From HLUCCA09 sp038757905 (lineage in GTDB: Bacteria; Pseudomonadota; Alphaproteobacteria; Rhodobacterales; Rhodobacteraceae): a stretch of DNA of 64,000 nucleotides. Below, piece by piece: positions 16,028 to 23,821 of the stretch; position 1 is the first letter of the stretch, and each line of letters opens with the position of its first letter. Under the pieces are notes generated by a model. It ran no database searches. It saw only the letters and a list, made by a program, of their open reading frames with translations, and was not told the origin of the DNA. The translations under genes were made by a program, and so were the position numbers. The stretch covers positions 1 through 64,000 of the forward strand of contig JBCDGG010000001.1 in the NCBI GenBank assembly GCA_038757905.1, in the 5' to 3' direction.

Positions 16028-17047
16028 TTGGCGACGCACGCAGAGAAAGCCCGCAAAGCCGCACGCAGGGCCGCGAAATCCCGCGTACGCTCTGCGCGTC
16101 AACTGCAAGGTGAAGACTTCCCGGCTATCAATTGGGTCGTTGAAAATGTCTTACCAGAAGGTTTGACGATATTCGCGGGCGTACCAAAGGTCGGGAAAAG
16201 CTGGTTGGCTCTGGACATTGCGCGCGCGAAAGCTTCGGGTGACACGGTATTGGGGCAACCCTGCGAGCCTGGCGATGTGCTGTTGTTGGCACTCGAAGAC
16301 AACGGACGCCGCCTACAGGACCGCTTGCGGCGCGTAGCAGGCAACGGCCAATGGCCAGCAAACATGGACTACGCAACGGAATGGTCGCGCTTGGACGAAG
16401 GCGGGCTTGCCGAAATAGAAAGCTGGATTGAAGACGCGGACGATCCTGCGTTGGTTGTGATTGATACGCTGGCAATGGTTAAGCCCATACCCACAGGGCG
16501 CAACCAATCGGCCTACGACTACGATGTAAAAGCCCTCAAACCGTTGCACCAACTTGCCAGTGAAAAGCGCATTGCAATCATCGTTGTTACGCACACCCGC
16601 AAGGCTGCGGCTGACGACCCGGTAGAAAAGGTTAGTTCGACGCTTGGGTTAACCGGCGTCGCAGATACGATCATGTTGCTTGGGCGCGGCCCGCAGGAAC
16701 AAACGGGGATACTCTATGCGCGTGGCCGTGACATAGCTGAGTTCAATACCGCCGTTAAGTTCGTTGACTTTCGTTGGCAAATTGAGGGCGACCCCGCGTT
16801 GGTCTTCGCTGGCGACACGCAGAAAATCCTTATCGACGCAATCAAGAACGGGGCGACTACGCCGAAGGAAATGGAATTGGCTACGGGCATAGACAGCGAA
16901 AACGTACGCCAAACGTTGCAACGCATGGCGAAGGCCCAACGCGTCTACCGTCATTCGCGCGGTGTCTACACCTTGCCTGCGTGGAACGACCGCCCGCAGT
17001 TTTCATTGGGGGCACCCATCACAAACGTCACAAGTCACAGCGAGTAG
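16028..17047 (+). CDS. RepA-like/AAA_25 helicase fragment of the interrupted replication protein
   Basis: An open frame of 339 codons beginning at a TTG. Walker A is GVPKVGKSW (residues ~51-59) and Walker B ALVVIDTLA, followed by VVTHTRK, as in RecA-like hexameric helicases of the RepA/AAA_25 family. The last ~70 residues (TTPKEMELATGIDSENVRQTL) look like a winged-helix domain. Coding sense extends upstream to about 15902 without a good start codon, so this is most simply the C-terminal half of the broken PrimPol-helicase gene. It could have some activity if translated internally. Confidence 0.65.
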   Translation: MATHAEKARKAARRAAKSRVRSARQLQGEDFPAINWVVENVLPEGLTIFAGVPKVGKSWLALDIARAKASGDTVLGQPCEPGDVLLLALEDNGRRLQDRLRRVAGNGQWPANMDYATEWSRLDEGGLAEIESWIEDADDPALVVIDTLAMVKPIPTGRNQSAYDYDVKALKPLHQLASEKRIAIIVVTHTRKAAADDPVEKVSSTLGLTGVADTIMLLGRGPQEQTGILYARGRDIAEFNTAVKFVDFRWQIEGDPALVFAGDTQKILIDAIKNGATTPKEMELATGIDSENVRQTLQRMAKAQRVYRHSRGVYTLPAWNDRPQFSLGAPITNVTSHSE

Positions 17048-17174
17048 GTCAGCCCCTTTAGTTATATCCCCCGTCACAATAGTAACAAATCACAGAAGAG
17101 CGAATGTGATTGTGACGGTTGTGACTAGTCCCCAACAGCCAATCGCCCATTGGACAGCGTGAAAGGAACAATAC

Positions 17175-17828
17175 ATGCAAACGAAAAACTATAGCGCCGA
17201 AGCCTTCATAGAGTTTGTCGGAAGCATTTATGTTCGGGCGTACCAATGGGCATATGACGAAGGACACGGCTTGTTTGGTCGCGTGATCCATGAAGCCGCC
17301 ATTGCAGACAAGCCCCGTTGGAAAAATGCGTGCGAATTCGGCTGCATGGCTTTGCTGTGCGACGAACTGATTGACGTATCCGAACGACGCAGGATCAACC
17401 GAACGGACAAGGGGTTGTTTGCCGACGCCTGCGCTTCGCTGATCGATAGATACCTTGAACAGTTCCTGCACAGTGTGGGTATGGCTGCGTACCCGATGCA
17501 GGACTACCCAAAGTATGTGGCGTCTAGCGTTGAGCGCGAATTCAAGGCTGATGGCCTATTACCGCATATGGTGGCGCAGGTGTTGACGCGGGAACGCAAC
17601 GACCTGTTTTCGGTTGAGGATTACACAACCCGCGACAATCTATTCAGAACAACTGCGCACCCAATGCGTACCTTTGTCGAATGGTTAGACCGGCTGGAAC
17701 ACGACAAGGCCGTAGACCCGAAGGGATACAAACAGATGTACGCCCTTCGCAGACGCATTGTGGCCTTGCACCGCGTCGGATTGGCGATGTTGCCGCCTAA
17801 AACTTGGCGTAACCAAGTCGTGGCGTAG
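17175..17828 (+). CDS. Hypothetical protein of the element
   Basis: A 217-residue soluble, mostly helical protein of unknown family, with no signal peptide or membrane span and no motif I can name. It is rich in aromatic and charged residues (FVGSIYVRAYQWAYDEG at the N-terminus). AAAGGA lies ~8 nt before the ATG, supporting the start. It stands alone downstream of the replication gene, with a 250-bp gap after it, and could be an element cargo or control gene. Confidence 0.75.
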   Translation: MQTKNYSAEAFIEFVGSIYVRAYQWAYDEGHGLFGRVIHEAAIADKPRWKNACEFGCMALLCDELIDVSERRRINRTDKGLFADACASLIDRYLEQFLHSVGMAAYPMQDYPKYVASSVEREFKADGLLPHMVAQVLTRERNDLFSVEDYTTRDNLFRTTAHPMRTFVEWLDRLEHDKAVDPKGYKQMYALRRRIVALHRVGLAMLPPKTWRNQVVA

Positions 17829-18079
17829 TTGGGGTTCGACAGACATCTTAGCCGCCATTTATCCCCGATTTTATTGCGCATTTAGGGTTCTTGGTATTTC
17901 TACTAACGACGTATGTACAATTCGGGTGTGCGTCGCGTAACTATGCTCATAACAAGCATGTTGGTTCTTGGTTTTTCTTGGGTCTTCAAGGCCCCCGAAT
18001 ACACGTTGACCCACTGACTATAGGTCGTCTTAGGTGCCCTTAATCGCGCCAAAATAGTCAATTCGGTCAGGTTCAGACA

Positions 18080-18328
18080 GTGGATACGCCAGCAACAGCA
18101 AACGGTTGGGGGGAAACCCCCGTCAAGGCACCGAAGCGCCGTCGTCGCGTGCGGCTAGACACCATTGCGGACACGCGGGCCGAAGCCGCACGCATCTATC
18201 GCAAGGCCGTCAATGGTGAAGTCAAAATCGAAGACATGAGCCGCCTAATCAACGCGCTTTCCGTCATTGGCCGCATGACAATCGACAGCGACCTAGAGGC
18301 CCGCCTTGAAGCACTGGAAGCGGGCTAA
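18080..18328 (+). CDS. Small phage-type hypothetical protein
   Basis: An 82-residue protein starting at GTG 18080. It has a basic patch KRRRRVRLDTI followed by helical RAEAARIYRKAV and a leucine-rich end DLEARLEALEAG. Proteins of this shape are common in alphaproteobacterial prophages just before packaging genes, but no function is established that I can name. It is coupled to the next gene (TAATG overlap at 18326-18330), starting a four-gene block ending at 19757. Confidence 0.68.
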   Translation: MDTPATANGWGETPVKAPKRRRRVRLDTIADTRAEAARIYRKAVNGEVKIEDMSRLINALSVIGRMTIDSDLEARLEALEAG

Positions 18329-18579
18329 TGAGTGGGGCGTTCAAATCGCGGCTGGCCAAGTTGGAAGCCCTACGTGAGCGTCCGAACCGCGTTCGCAACC
18401 ACGTCGTCACGGTAGACCCGGAAGGCCGGGTTATCGGCCCGCTGACAAAGCGCCGACCTGTAATGATCGTCTTTGACCATGGGACAGACGACGAATGGGA
18501 AGCGGCGCTTTTGGCGCAGCAATCAAAGCTAATCGGTGAAGCGAAAGCCGCCGAACAACCAACGCACACAGAGGATTAA
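18328..18579 (+). CDS. Small phage-type hypothetical protein
   Basis: An 83-residue protein with a basic helical start (FKSRLAKLEALRERPNR) and a short beta-rich middle (RNHVVTVDPEGRVIGP, PVMIVFDHG). The ATG overlaps the stop of the preceding gene. It resembles the small SRLAKLE-type proteins that accompany its neighbour in prophages, but it has no known function. It is part of the 18080-19757 block. Confidence 0.66.
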   Translation: MSGAFKSRLAKLEALRERPNRVRNHVVTVDPEGRVIGPLTKRRPVMIVFDHGTDDEWEAALLAQQSKLIGEAKAAEQPTHTED

Positions 18580-18583
18580 GGTC

Positions 18584-19267
18584 ATGTTTTTGGTTAGGAA
18601 CGACAAAGCACAGGGTTTTCTTACGGCACTTGGCACGAACACGGGTCGAAAGGTTGCGCTAGGCGACTTCGAAAAGCTGGAACGGGTTAAGCCCAATGTC
18701 CAAGGGATGCACCTTCGCGCAAAGGAAACCTACGAAAAGCTGCGCTTGCTGCACTTCGATCAAACGCGAAAGACGGTTGATAAGCATGTTGCCGCCCGCA
18801 CGTTGGCAACGCAGTTGGTGCAAGCCGCCACGAATACCCGCAACGAAATCGTCGCGCAAAGCAACGCGCTTTCGGAAAGTGGCCAGCGCGCTGCCGACGA
18901 AACCTTTGCGCCAGTTGGCGACCGCGCGACTTATGACGCCAAGACGCTGGATTGGATCAAGGAAACCGCCGCACAGCCTGACGGCATTAGCAAGATCAAA
19001 GCGGAAGCGAACAAGTCTATTGCGGTCGCGTCGGTGCTGTACAATTCACCGCACTTTCTGACCGGACTGGCCGAACAAGTGCATAGCAACATGCGCCTGT
19101 CTGCCGTCGAAAAATACGCCCCCAAAGCCTATGCCGAATTGCAGGAAAGCGTTGAATTGGCAGGGCTTGTGCCGAAGTACGATAAGTTCGCGGCGAATGT
19201 GCATAGCAGCTTCTACACGCCAGCTATCGCGGAACAAGCCGACACCCGCGTAGATATTGAGGCGTAA
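18584..19267 (+). CDS. Hypothetical protein of the element
   Basis: A 227-residue soluble helical protein beginning MFLVRNDKAQGFLTALGTN, with no recognisable domain. The ATG at 18584 lies 4 nt after the preceding stop with AGGA just upstream; an in-frame ATG at 18536 inside the previous gene is less likely. The repeated Ala/Lys/Glu helices and lack of cysteine suggest a structural or binding protein, but this is only a description. Confidence 0.72.
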   Translation: MFLVRNDKAQGFLTALGTNTGRKVALGDFEKLERVKPNVQGMHLRAKETYEKLRLLHFDQTRKTVDKHVAARTLATQLVQAATNTRNEIVAQSNALSESGQRAADETFAPVGDRATYDAKTLDWIKETAAQPDGISKIKAEANKSIAVASVLYNSPHFLTGLAEQVHSNMRLSAVEKYAPKAYAELQESVELAGLVPKYDKFAANVHSSFYTPAIAEQADTRVDIEA

Positions 19268-19271
19268 GACC

Positions 19272-19757
19272 ATGACCCCGGCGCAGTCGGACATAGCGAC
19301 TATCGCACAGTGGCTCACGGACACGTCACGTATGCGCCGCACGCCTTTGGGCAAAGACCAAGTGCTTGTCGGCCCATACGCCACGTCACTTGGCGTAGAC
19401 CCCGGCGGCACCGATTGGCCCGACTTGTCCGGGCTGGCAGAAAACGGGCTTGCCCTGCTAGTGCCCACAGGTCAGATGCCCGTCGCGATGCCCAAGGCGC
19501 GGCTGGGTATGTCGCCATACGGCCACCCGCCGCTTGTAGTGCGCTTCGAACACCTGTTTGGGCACAAGCTGGGCGTAGACCTGCCCGACGTGCTGACAAT
19601 CGCCCTAGACGACCCGGCTGTGAGCCTCACGGACGCCTTGTCAGCCGAAGGATTGGGCGATCTGGACCTAGACGACGTAGCGGTCGTGGCGGTGCCCCTG
19701 TGGGCAATTCCAACGACCGACCGGGCGGAAATTACCCGCCTGTGCAAGTACCCATAG
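19272..19757 (+). CDS. Hypothetical protein of the element
   Basis: A 161-residue acidic protein (MTPAQSDIATIAQWL start) rich in Asp, Leu and Pro, with an aspartate-rich C-terminal third (LGDLDLDDVAVVAVPLWAIP). No family is recognised. The ATG lies 4 nt after the stop of the preceding gene, and it ends the four-gene plus-strand block, facing the minus-strand genes at the right end. Confidence 0.7.
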   Translation: MTPAQSDIATIAQWLTDTSRMRRTPLGKDQVLVGPYATSLGVDPGGTDWPDLSGLAENGLALLVPTGQMPVAMPKARLGMSPYGHPPLVVRFEHLFGHKLGVDLPDVLTIALDDPAVSLTDALSAEGLGDLDLDDVAVVAVPLWAIPTTDRAEITRLCKYP

Positions 19758-19882
19758 GATCGAACGCGGCGGGGTATTGGTACTGCCCTCCAACGCGTTC
19801 GTAGGCGGCGGTATCTGCGTTGGTTTACCGCCGCCGCACTTCGTCTGTATCAATTGGTCGCGCCCGAAGACGTGACCTCTTT

Positions 19883-20146
19883 TCACAACTCTGGAATGCC
19901 GACTTCCTGAACAACAGAGCCGTCGCTTTCGACGGAACAGAAGGCTACTTTGACCTCTGGAAACTTGTTTTTGAACTCTGGCGACAACATCGCTTGAAAT
20001 TCGTTGAATTCGAGTACAGCCAATTTGTCACCGCGAGTTTTAACGCGGTAGACAGTTAGGCCCCCGTCGATTTCAAGTTCGTAGTCGTCATCATAAGCCT
20101 GCAAATCGCGTCGTAAGTCGCCAACGGTATAGGTCATGGAATCCAT
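19883..20146 (-). CDS. Small hypothetical protein of the element
   Basis: An 87-residue acidic protein (DLRRDLQAYDDDYELEIDGG near the start, FPEVKVAFCSVESDGSVVQE near the end) with a predicted alpha-beta pattern. A second ATG at 20137 (MTYTVGDL) may be the true start, giving 84 residues. It is the last of three small minus-strand genes that probably form one unit read from the right end of the element. No function is recognised. Confidence 0.68.
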   Translation of the reverse strand: MDSMTYTVGDLRRDLQAYDDDYELEIDGGLTVYRVKTRGDKLAVLEFNEFQAMLSPEFKNKFPEVKVAFCSVESDGSVVQEVGIPEL

Positions 20147-20175
20147 CTCAATTGTGCGTTTTCTGTCGAAGCCAT

Positions 20176-20433
20176 CTATTGCTGGCGTCCGGGTTGATCG
20201 GTTTCAAGACGAATGCGCCAAAACTTCCCTGCACGTTCATATACCGCATCCGGCGTAAGCTTATTGAAAAGCTTCAACACTCCTTTGCCGACGCATAGGT
20301 TCGAAGACTTGTCGAAATACGCCAAAGCTTCGTCTTGAAAGTGGAACAGATGACTTGCTGCGGCTTCCTGATAAAGAAACCCGTCGCGTTCATACTCTGC
20401 CAACATCCAGCGTGCCGCTTCGTCTTCTGTCAT
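20176..20433 (-). CDS. Small hypothetical protein of the element
   Basis: An 85-residue protein beginning MTEDEAARWMLAEYERDGFL. I place the start at ATG 20433, which overlaps the stop of the upstream YodC-like gene (ATGA). A longer reading from 20511 would run across that gene. It is rich in aromatic residues, with a central FHFQDEALAYFDKSS segment, and has no recognised domain. Confidence 0.72.
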   Translation of the reverse strand: MTEDEAARWMLAEYERDGFLYQEAAASHLFHFQDEALAYFDKSSNLCVGKGVLKLFNKLTPDAVYERAGKFWRIRLETDQPGRQQ

Positions 20434-20621
20434 GCTTTCTTCGGCGCAACGTAGGCTTGCAGCGTTTCTTCTTCGAAATGCGCCCGTTCTTTCGATGCAC
20501 CTTTGAACCATTCACAATAGTAAGCGTAGCTACCGGGATTTCCGGTTTCCTTCGAAACGGTCATTGCGGGACCGCCTGATTTCAATTGAACAATGTCGCT
20601 GGGCTTAAATTTCGCAGCCAT
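20430..20621 (-). CDS. YodC-like DUF2158 protein
   Basis: A 63-residue protein matching the small DUF2158/YodC family: the opening KFKPSDIVQLKSGGPAMTV is the conserved SH3-like barrel start, followed by YCEWFKG and ERAHFEEETL. Members are widespread in mobile elements and chromosomes; their role is unknown. It is the first gene of the three-gene minus-strand unit and overlaps the next gene by 4 nt. Confidence 0.85.
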   Translation of the reverse strand: MAAKFKPSDIVQLKSGGPAMTVSKETGNPGSYAYYCEWFKGASKERAHFEEETLQAYVAPKKA

Positions 20622-20797
20622 GTGTAGTGCTCGCCTCGTATTAAATTACCGTATCTTGTGCAAAGATAGGGTGGGCGGCTTTGTGGCGCTAGGAACAAAA
20701 GAGTAGAAATGTCGTCGTAGATGCGAATAAAAGCGCGCCGACGCACGCTGCGACATGCGGTCACGTCTTCGTGAGCTTTGGCGGGGTCAGAACGCGC

Positions 20798-20833
20798 CTA
20801 ACAACCACCGCAAAAGCAAGAGTAGGTTGTTAG
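20798..20833. repeat. Inverted repeat near the right att site
   Basis: CTAACAACC at 20798-20806 and GGTTGTTAG at 20825-20833 form perfect 9-bp arms around an 18-nt spacer, 45 bp inside the right att repeat. It may be an integrase/excisionase arm site or an RNA hairpin. The rest of 20622-20878 holds no gene that I can see. Confidence 0.5.
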
Positions 20834-20877
20834 TAGAATCCTCTTTGCGCCAATTTTCCCAATGAAATCAAAGTTAA

Positions 20878-20893
20878 TTGGCTCCGGCGGTAG
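20878..20893. repeat. att site, right copy (within tRNA-Asn 3' end)
   Basis: TTGGCTCCGGCGGTAG, identical to 12775-12790. It overlaps the acceptor/T-arm end of the tRNA-Asn gene. Confidence 0.88.
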
Positions 20894-20953
20894 GGATCGA
20901 ACCTACGACCAATTGATTAACAGTCAACTGCTCTACCGCTGAGCTACGCCGGA
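20879..20953 (-). tRNA. tRNA-Asn (GTT)
   Basis: A 75-nt cloverleaf including an encoded CCA. The 7-bp acceptor stem pairs TCCGGCG with CGCCGGA, the T loop contains GGTTCGATCC, and the anticodon loop CTGTTAA gives anticodon GTT. The 3' end coincides with the right att repeat, and the integrated element reconstitutes it exactly, so the gene should remain functional. Its native terminator now lies 8.1 kb away at 12716-12750. Confidence 0.97.
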
Positions 20954-21017
20954 ACTGGCGGCGCGTATAGCAAGGGGTCATGGCCTCGTCCAGAGGGTCG
21001 GGGGAGAAAATCCCGCC

Positions 21018-21920
21018 CTAGGTCAGGGCGAACTCTGCGCCTGCGGACAGGGGCCCGACGGGGTGTGCGCGGCCGTCCTCGACGAGGGCGATCAGGTGCG
21101 CCAGGACGTTGCGTTCTGCGGCCGGGAGCAGCCGTACGTCGACATCGGCGTAGATCGCGCGGGTTAGCGCCGCGGGGGTGGCCGGCCCGGTCTTCAGCGC
21201 CTCGATCACCGCGCCGGCGCGCCCCTCGCGGTGCGCCAACAGCCAAGCCAGGCGACCCGCCGGGTCCGTCACCGGATCGCCGTGGCCGGGGTAGAACACC
21301 CGGGCCGGGAGAGCGGCCAGACGCCGACAGGAGGCGAAGAAGGCGACCAGATCGCCATCGGGCGGAGACACCAGCGACGACGCCCAGCCCATCACGAGAT
21401 CGCCGGTGAAGACGGCGCCGGACCACGTGTAGGCCAAATGGTCGGAGGTGTGGCCCGGCGTGGCCACGGCGCCGATCTCCCAGCCGCTGCCCCGGACGGT
21501 CTCACCGTCCTCCAGCACGATGTCGGGTTCGAACGCCGCGTCGATCCCCTCGCCGCCGCCCACGAGCCCGTCGGCAGCCAGCCGTGCCATCATCGGGCGG
21601 CGGCGGCCCGCCAGATTGCCGGCGGCATGGATCTGGGCGCCCGTACGCGCGGCCAGCGCCCGGGCCAGGGCCGCGTGATCGCGGTGGGCGTGGGTGACGA
21701 AGATCGCGGCGACCCGCTCCCCGGGGCCGAGCGCCGCCAGAATGGCCGCCAGGTGCCGGGGTTCGTCGGGCCCGGGATCGATGACGGCCACCGCGCCGGT
21801 GCCGACGATCCATGTGTTGGTGCCCGTATGGGTCATGGGCGAGGGGTTCGGCGCCCGGACGAGGCGCAGCCCGGGTTCGACCGCGCTGTCGGCGGCCGGG
21901 GCATTTGTGTCATCGGCCAT
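21018..21920 (-). CDS. MBL-fold metallo-hydrolase with C-terminal winged helix (LACTB2-like)
   Basis: A 300-residue metallo-beta-lactamase-fold hydrolase. The metal motif is THAHRDHAAL (residues ~76-85), with further ligands in TPGHTSDHLAY and TGDLVMGW and the late YPGHGDPV. The C-terminal ~70 residues form the winged-helix extension seen in the LACTB2/beta-lactamase-like RNase group, including ALTRAIYADVD. The substrate cannot be read from sequence; a thioester or RNA hydrolase is possible. It is divergent from the kinase gene at 21963 with only 42 bp between them. Confidence 0.93.
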   Translation of the reverse strand: MADDTNAPAADSAVEPGLRLVRAPNPSPMTHTGTNTWIVGTGAVAVIDPGPDEPRHLAAILAALGPGERVAAIFVTHAHRDHAALARALAARTGAQIHAAGNLAGRRRPMMARLAADGLVGGGEGIDAAFEPDIVLEDGETVRGSGWEIGAVATPGHTSDHLAYTWSGAVFTGDLVMGWASSLVSPPDGDLVAFFASCRRLAALPARVFYPGHGDPVTDPAGRLAWLLAHREGRAGAVIEALKTGPATPAALTRAIYADVDVRLLPAAERNVLAHLIALVEDGRAHPVGPLSAGAEFALT

Positions 21921-21962
21921 TTCTCCGTTCCTCCGCCCGCGCTGCGCCGCTACCTATAGGCC

Positions 21963-23297
21963 ATGTCGTTCGACTGGCTCAAACGCTCCATGCCGCGCGG
22001 TCTTTATGGCCGGGCGGCGCTGATTCTGCTCGTGCCCGTGGTGACGCTGCAGATCGTGGTGTCGGTCGTGTTCATCCAGCGCCATTTTGAAGACGTCACG
22101 CGCCAGATGACCCGCGGCGTCGTCAAGGATCTCCAGTTTCTCATGAACGAGGTCGGCGAGGCGCGGACGCGGGCCGGGGCGTTGGCCAATACGATCGACC
22201 TCCGCCGCGATCTGGATCTCGACGTCACCCTTCCGGTCGCGCCTGCGTCGCCGCCCGGAACGGCAGTGCGCCTGTTCTACGATGTCTCAGGCCTGACGAT
22301 CGTCTCGACCTTGCGCGAAGAGCTGCCGGAACTGCGGGCGGTCGATCTTGCCAGCAACACCCGCGATGTCTCCGTCGAGCTGGAGACGGAGTTCGGCCCG
22401 ATGGGCGTCGTCTTCTCCCGCCGTCTGGTTGCCGCGTCCAATCCACACCAGTTTCTGGTGATCATGCTGGTGTTCGGGGTGCTGATGACGGCGGTCGCGT
22501 TCGTCTACCTGCGCAACCAGCTGCGTCCGGTGACCCAACTGGCCGAGGCCGCCGCGGCGTTCGGACGGGGCAGGGTGGTTGCCTATCGTCCACGGGGAGC
22601 GCAGGAGGTGCGCGCCGCGGGAACGGCCTTTCTGGACATGCGCAACCGGATCGAGCGTCAGATCGAACAGCGCACGCTGATGCTGTCCGGGATCAGTCAT
22701 GATTTGCGGACCCCGCTCACGCGGATGCGGCTGGGCCTCTCCATGCTGCCGGAGAGCGAGGATGTCGCCGAGATGACGCGCGATGTGGAGGAGATGGAGG
22801 CCCTGATCGACGCCTTCCTGCAGTTTTCGCGCGCGGAGGCCGAGGGCGAGCCGGAGGCGACCGATCCGGTGGACCTTGTCCAGGGGGCTGTCCGGAAGGC
22901 GAAACGCGCGGGCGGCGATGTCGAGGTGGCCGCGTCCGAAGCGGGGTCCGCCGATCCTGTGCCCCTGCGCCGGCAATCGGTGGAGCGGGCGCTCGGCAAT
23001 CTGATCGGCAATGCGATGCGCTATGCCGAACACGCGGAGGTGTCGGTTAAGCGGGGCACCCGGACGCTGCACTTCGTGGTCGAGGACGATGGGCCGGGGA
23101 TCGATCCCGCCTCGCGGGAGGAGGCGATGCGCCCGTTCGCGCGCCTCGACGCGGCCCGCAATCAGGACAAGGGCTCCGGCGTGGGTCTGGGGCTGGCCAT
23201 TGCCCATGACATCGCCCGCAGCCATGGCGGGCGGCTGGAGCTTGGCCGGAGCGCGCGGCTCGGCGGCTTGCGGGCGGAGTTGGTGGTCGCGGTCTGA
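21963..23297 (+). CDS. EnvZ/OmpR-type sensor histidine kinase
   Basis: A 444-residue membrane histidine kinase. Two membrane helices (~18-38 and ~163-183) flank a ~125-residue periplasmic sensor region, followed by a HAMP domain. The H box SGISHDLRTPLTRMR places the phospho-acceptor at His246, and the ATPase domain has the N box NLIGNAMRY, DDGPGID and GVGLGLAI. The arrangement matches EnvZ-like alphaproteobacterial kinases. No response-regulator gene is adjacent in this window, so the partner is unknown. Confidence 0.94.
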   Translation: MSFDWLKRSMPRGLYGRAALILLVPVVTLQIVVSVVFIQRHFEDVTRQMTRGVVKDLQFLMNEVGEARTRAGALANTIDLRRDLDLDVTLPVAPASPPGTAVRLFYDVSGLTIVSTLREELPELRAVDLASNTRDVSVELETEFGPMGVVFSRRLVAASNPHQFLVIMLVFGVLMTAVAFVYLRNQLRPVTQLAEAAAAFGRGRVVAYRPRGAQEVRAAGTAFLDMRNRIERQIEQRTLMLSGISHDLRTPLTRMRLGLSMLPESEDVAEMTRDVEEMEALIDAFLQFSRAEAEGEPEATDPVDLVQGAVRKAKRAGGDVEVAASEAGSADPVPLRRQSVERALGNLIGNAMRYAEHAEVSVKRGTRTLHFVVEDDGPGIDPASREEAMRPFARLDAARNQDKGSGVGLGLAIAHDIARSHGGRLELGRSARLGGLRAELVVAV

Positions 23298-23821
23298 GCG
23301 CCTGGCCGGCATGTGCACGGCGCGGACATTGGGCCTGGTGGGCCTTTGGTCAGGCGACGCGGGGCTGGCGCTCGGCCTCGTCCCGGGTTTCCGCAGGGGG
23401 ACGGCCCAGCATTGCATGGATCGCTTGCGCGGCAAGATTGCGGTGCGCGTCGGCGCGGTGCCGTCGGGTGGAGCCCCCGCACATATCCGCGCCGGCCTTC
23501 CAGATCCCGTATTGCGCCACATGGTCGAGCGCGAAAAGTGCGAGCCTTACTCTGTACATCCGGCGATGATCCCTTGCTGCTTGTGTGCGACAGAATAGCG
23601 CAGGCCACCCGGCCGTCCAGCCACCCCGGGCCGCGAAATCGCAGGTGTTGCGCCTCACGCCGTATTTCTGTCCTGAAACCGTTAACGCAGGATTTCGAGC
23701 GCGGTCGGCCATGTTCCGCCGATGCCCGAAAAACGATGCGGCACGCACAGTTTAACTCCGCTCCGCGAGCCGCCAGCTTGGGCGTGCAGAGGTTCCAAGC
23801 GTGTGCGAGGCAGAGGATTCG
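23298..23821. other. Intergenic region
   Basis: 524 bp between two plus-strand genes. Open frames exist on both strands (for example 23350-23748 minus), but their composition is arginine-rich and they lack a recognisable domain or good start site. I do not call a gene here. Confidence 0.4.

Larger units (their letters stand above)
15180..17047 (+). pseudogene. PrimPol-helicase replication protein, interrupted by a stop and a frameshift
   Basis: Read through, this segment encodes ~620 residues: an N-terminal PrimPol (archaeo-eukaryotic primase superfamily) domain and a C-terminal RepA-like helicase. Two lesions break it. The reading frame from ATG 15180 (MTANLRQNIPE) meets TAA at 15213-15215 and then resumes with LRSYPQWV, which is the normal continuation in relatives. 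Near 15900 the frame shifts: after ARMFRTSA the coding sense continues in the next frame as RKKAQREDYVDRTV. Such proteins initiate element replication. The pieces could still be made separately from TTG starts, but a sequencing error or programmed shift cannot be excluded. Confidence 0.75.
12775..20893. mobile_element. Integrated element in tRNA-Asn (satellite-like island)
   Basis: An 8.1-kb segment bounded by the 16-bp direct repeats TTGGCTCCGGCGGTAG at 12775-12790 and 20878-20893. The right copy is the 3' end of an intact tRNA-Asn gene. Inside are a P4-type tyrosine integrase beside the left repeat, an AlpA-like regulator, a broken PrimPol-helicase replication gene, a run of small unknown genes on the plus strand and three small minus-strand genes at the right end. 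GC content is visibly lower than in the host operons. No capsid, portal or terminase large-subunit gene is present, so it looks like a phage-satellite or minimal integrative element, partly decayed. Confidence 0.88.

Noticed and set aside
23350..23748. A 132-codon minus-strand frame between the kinase and DUF924 genes
   Set aside because: Arg/Ala-rich translation, no domain and no good start; not supportable as a gene.
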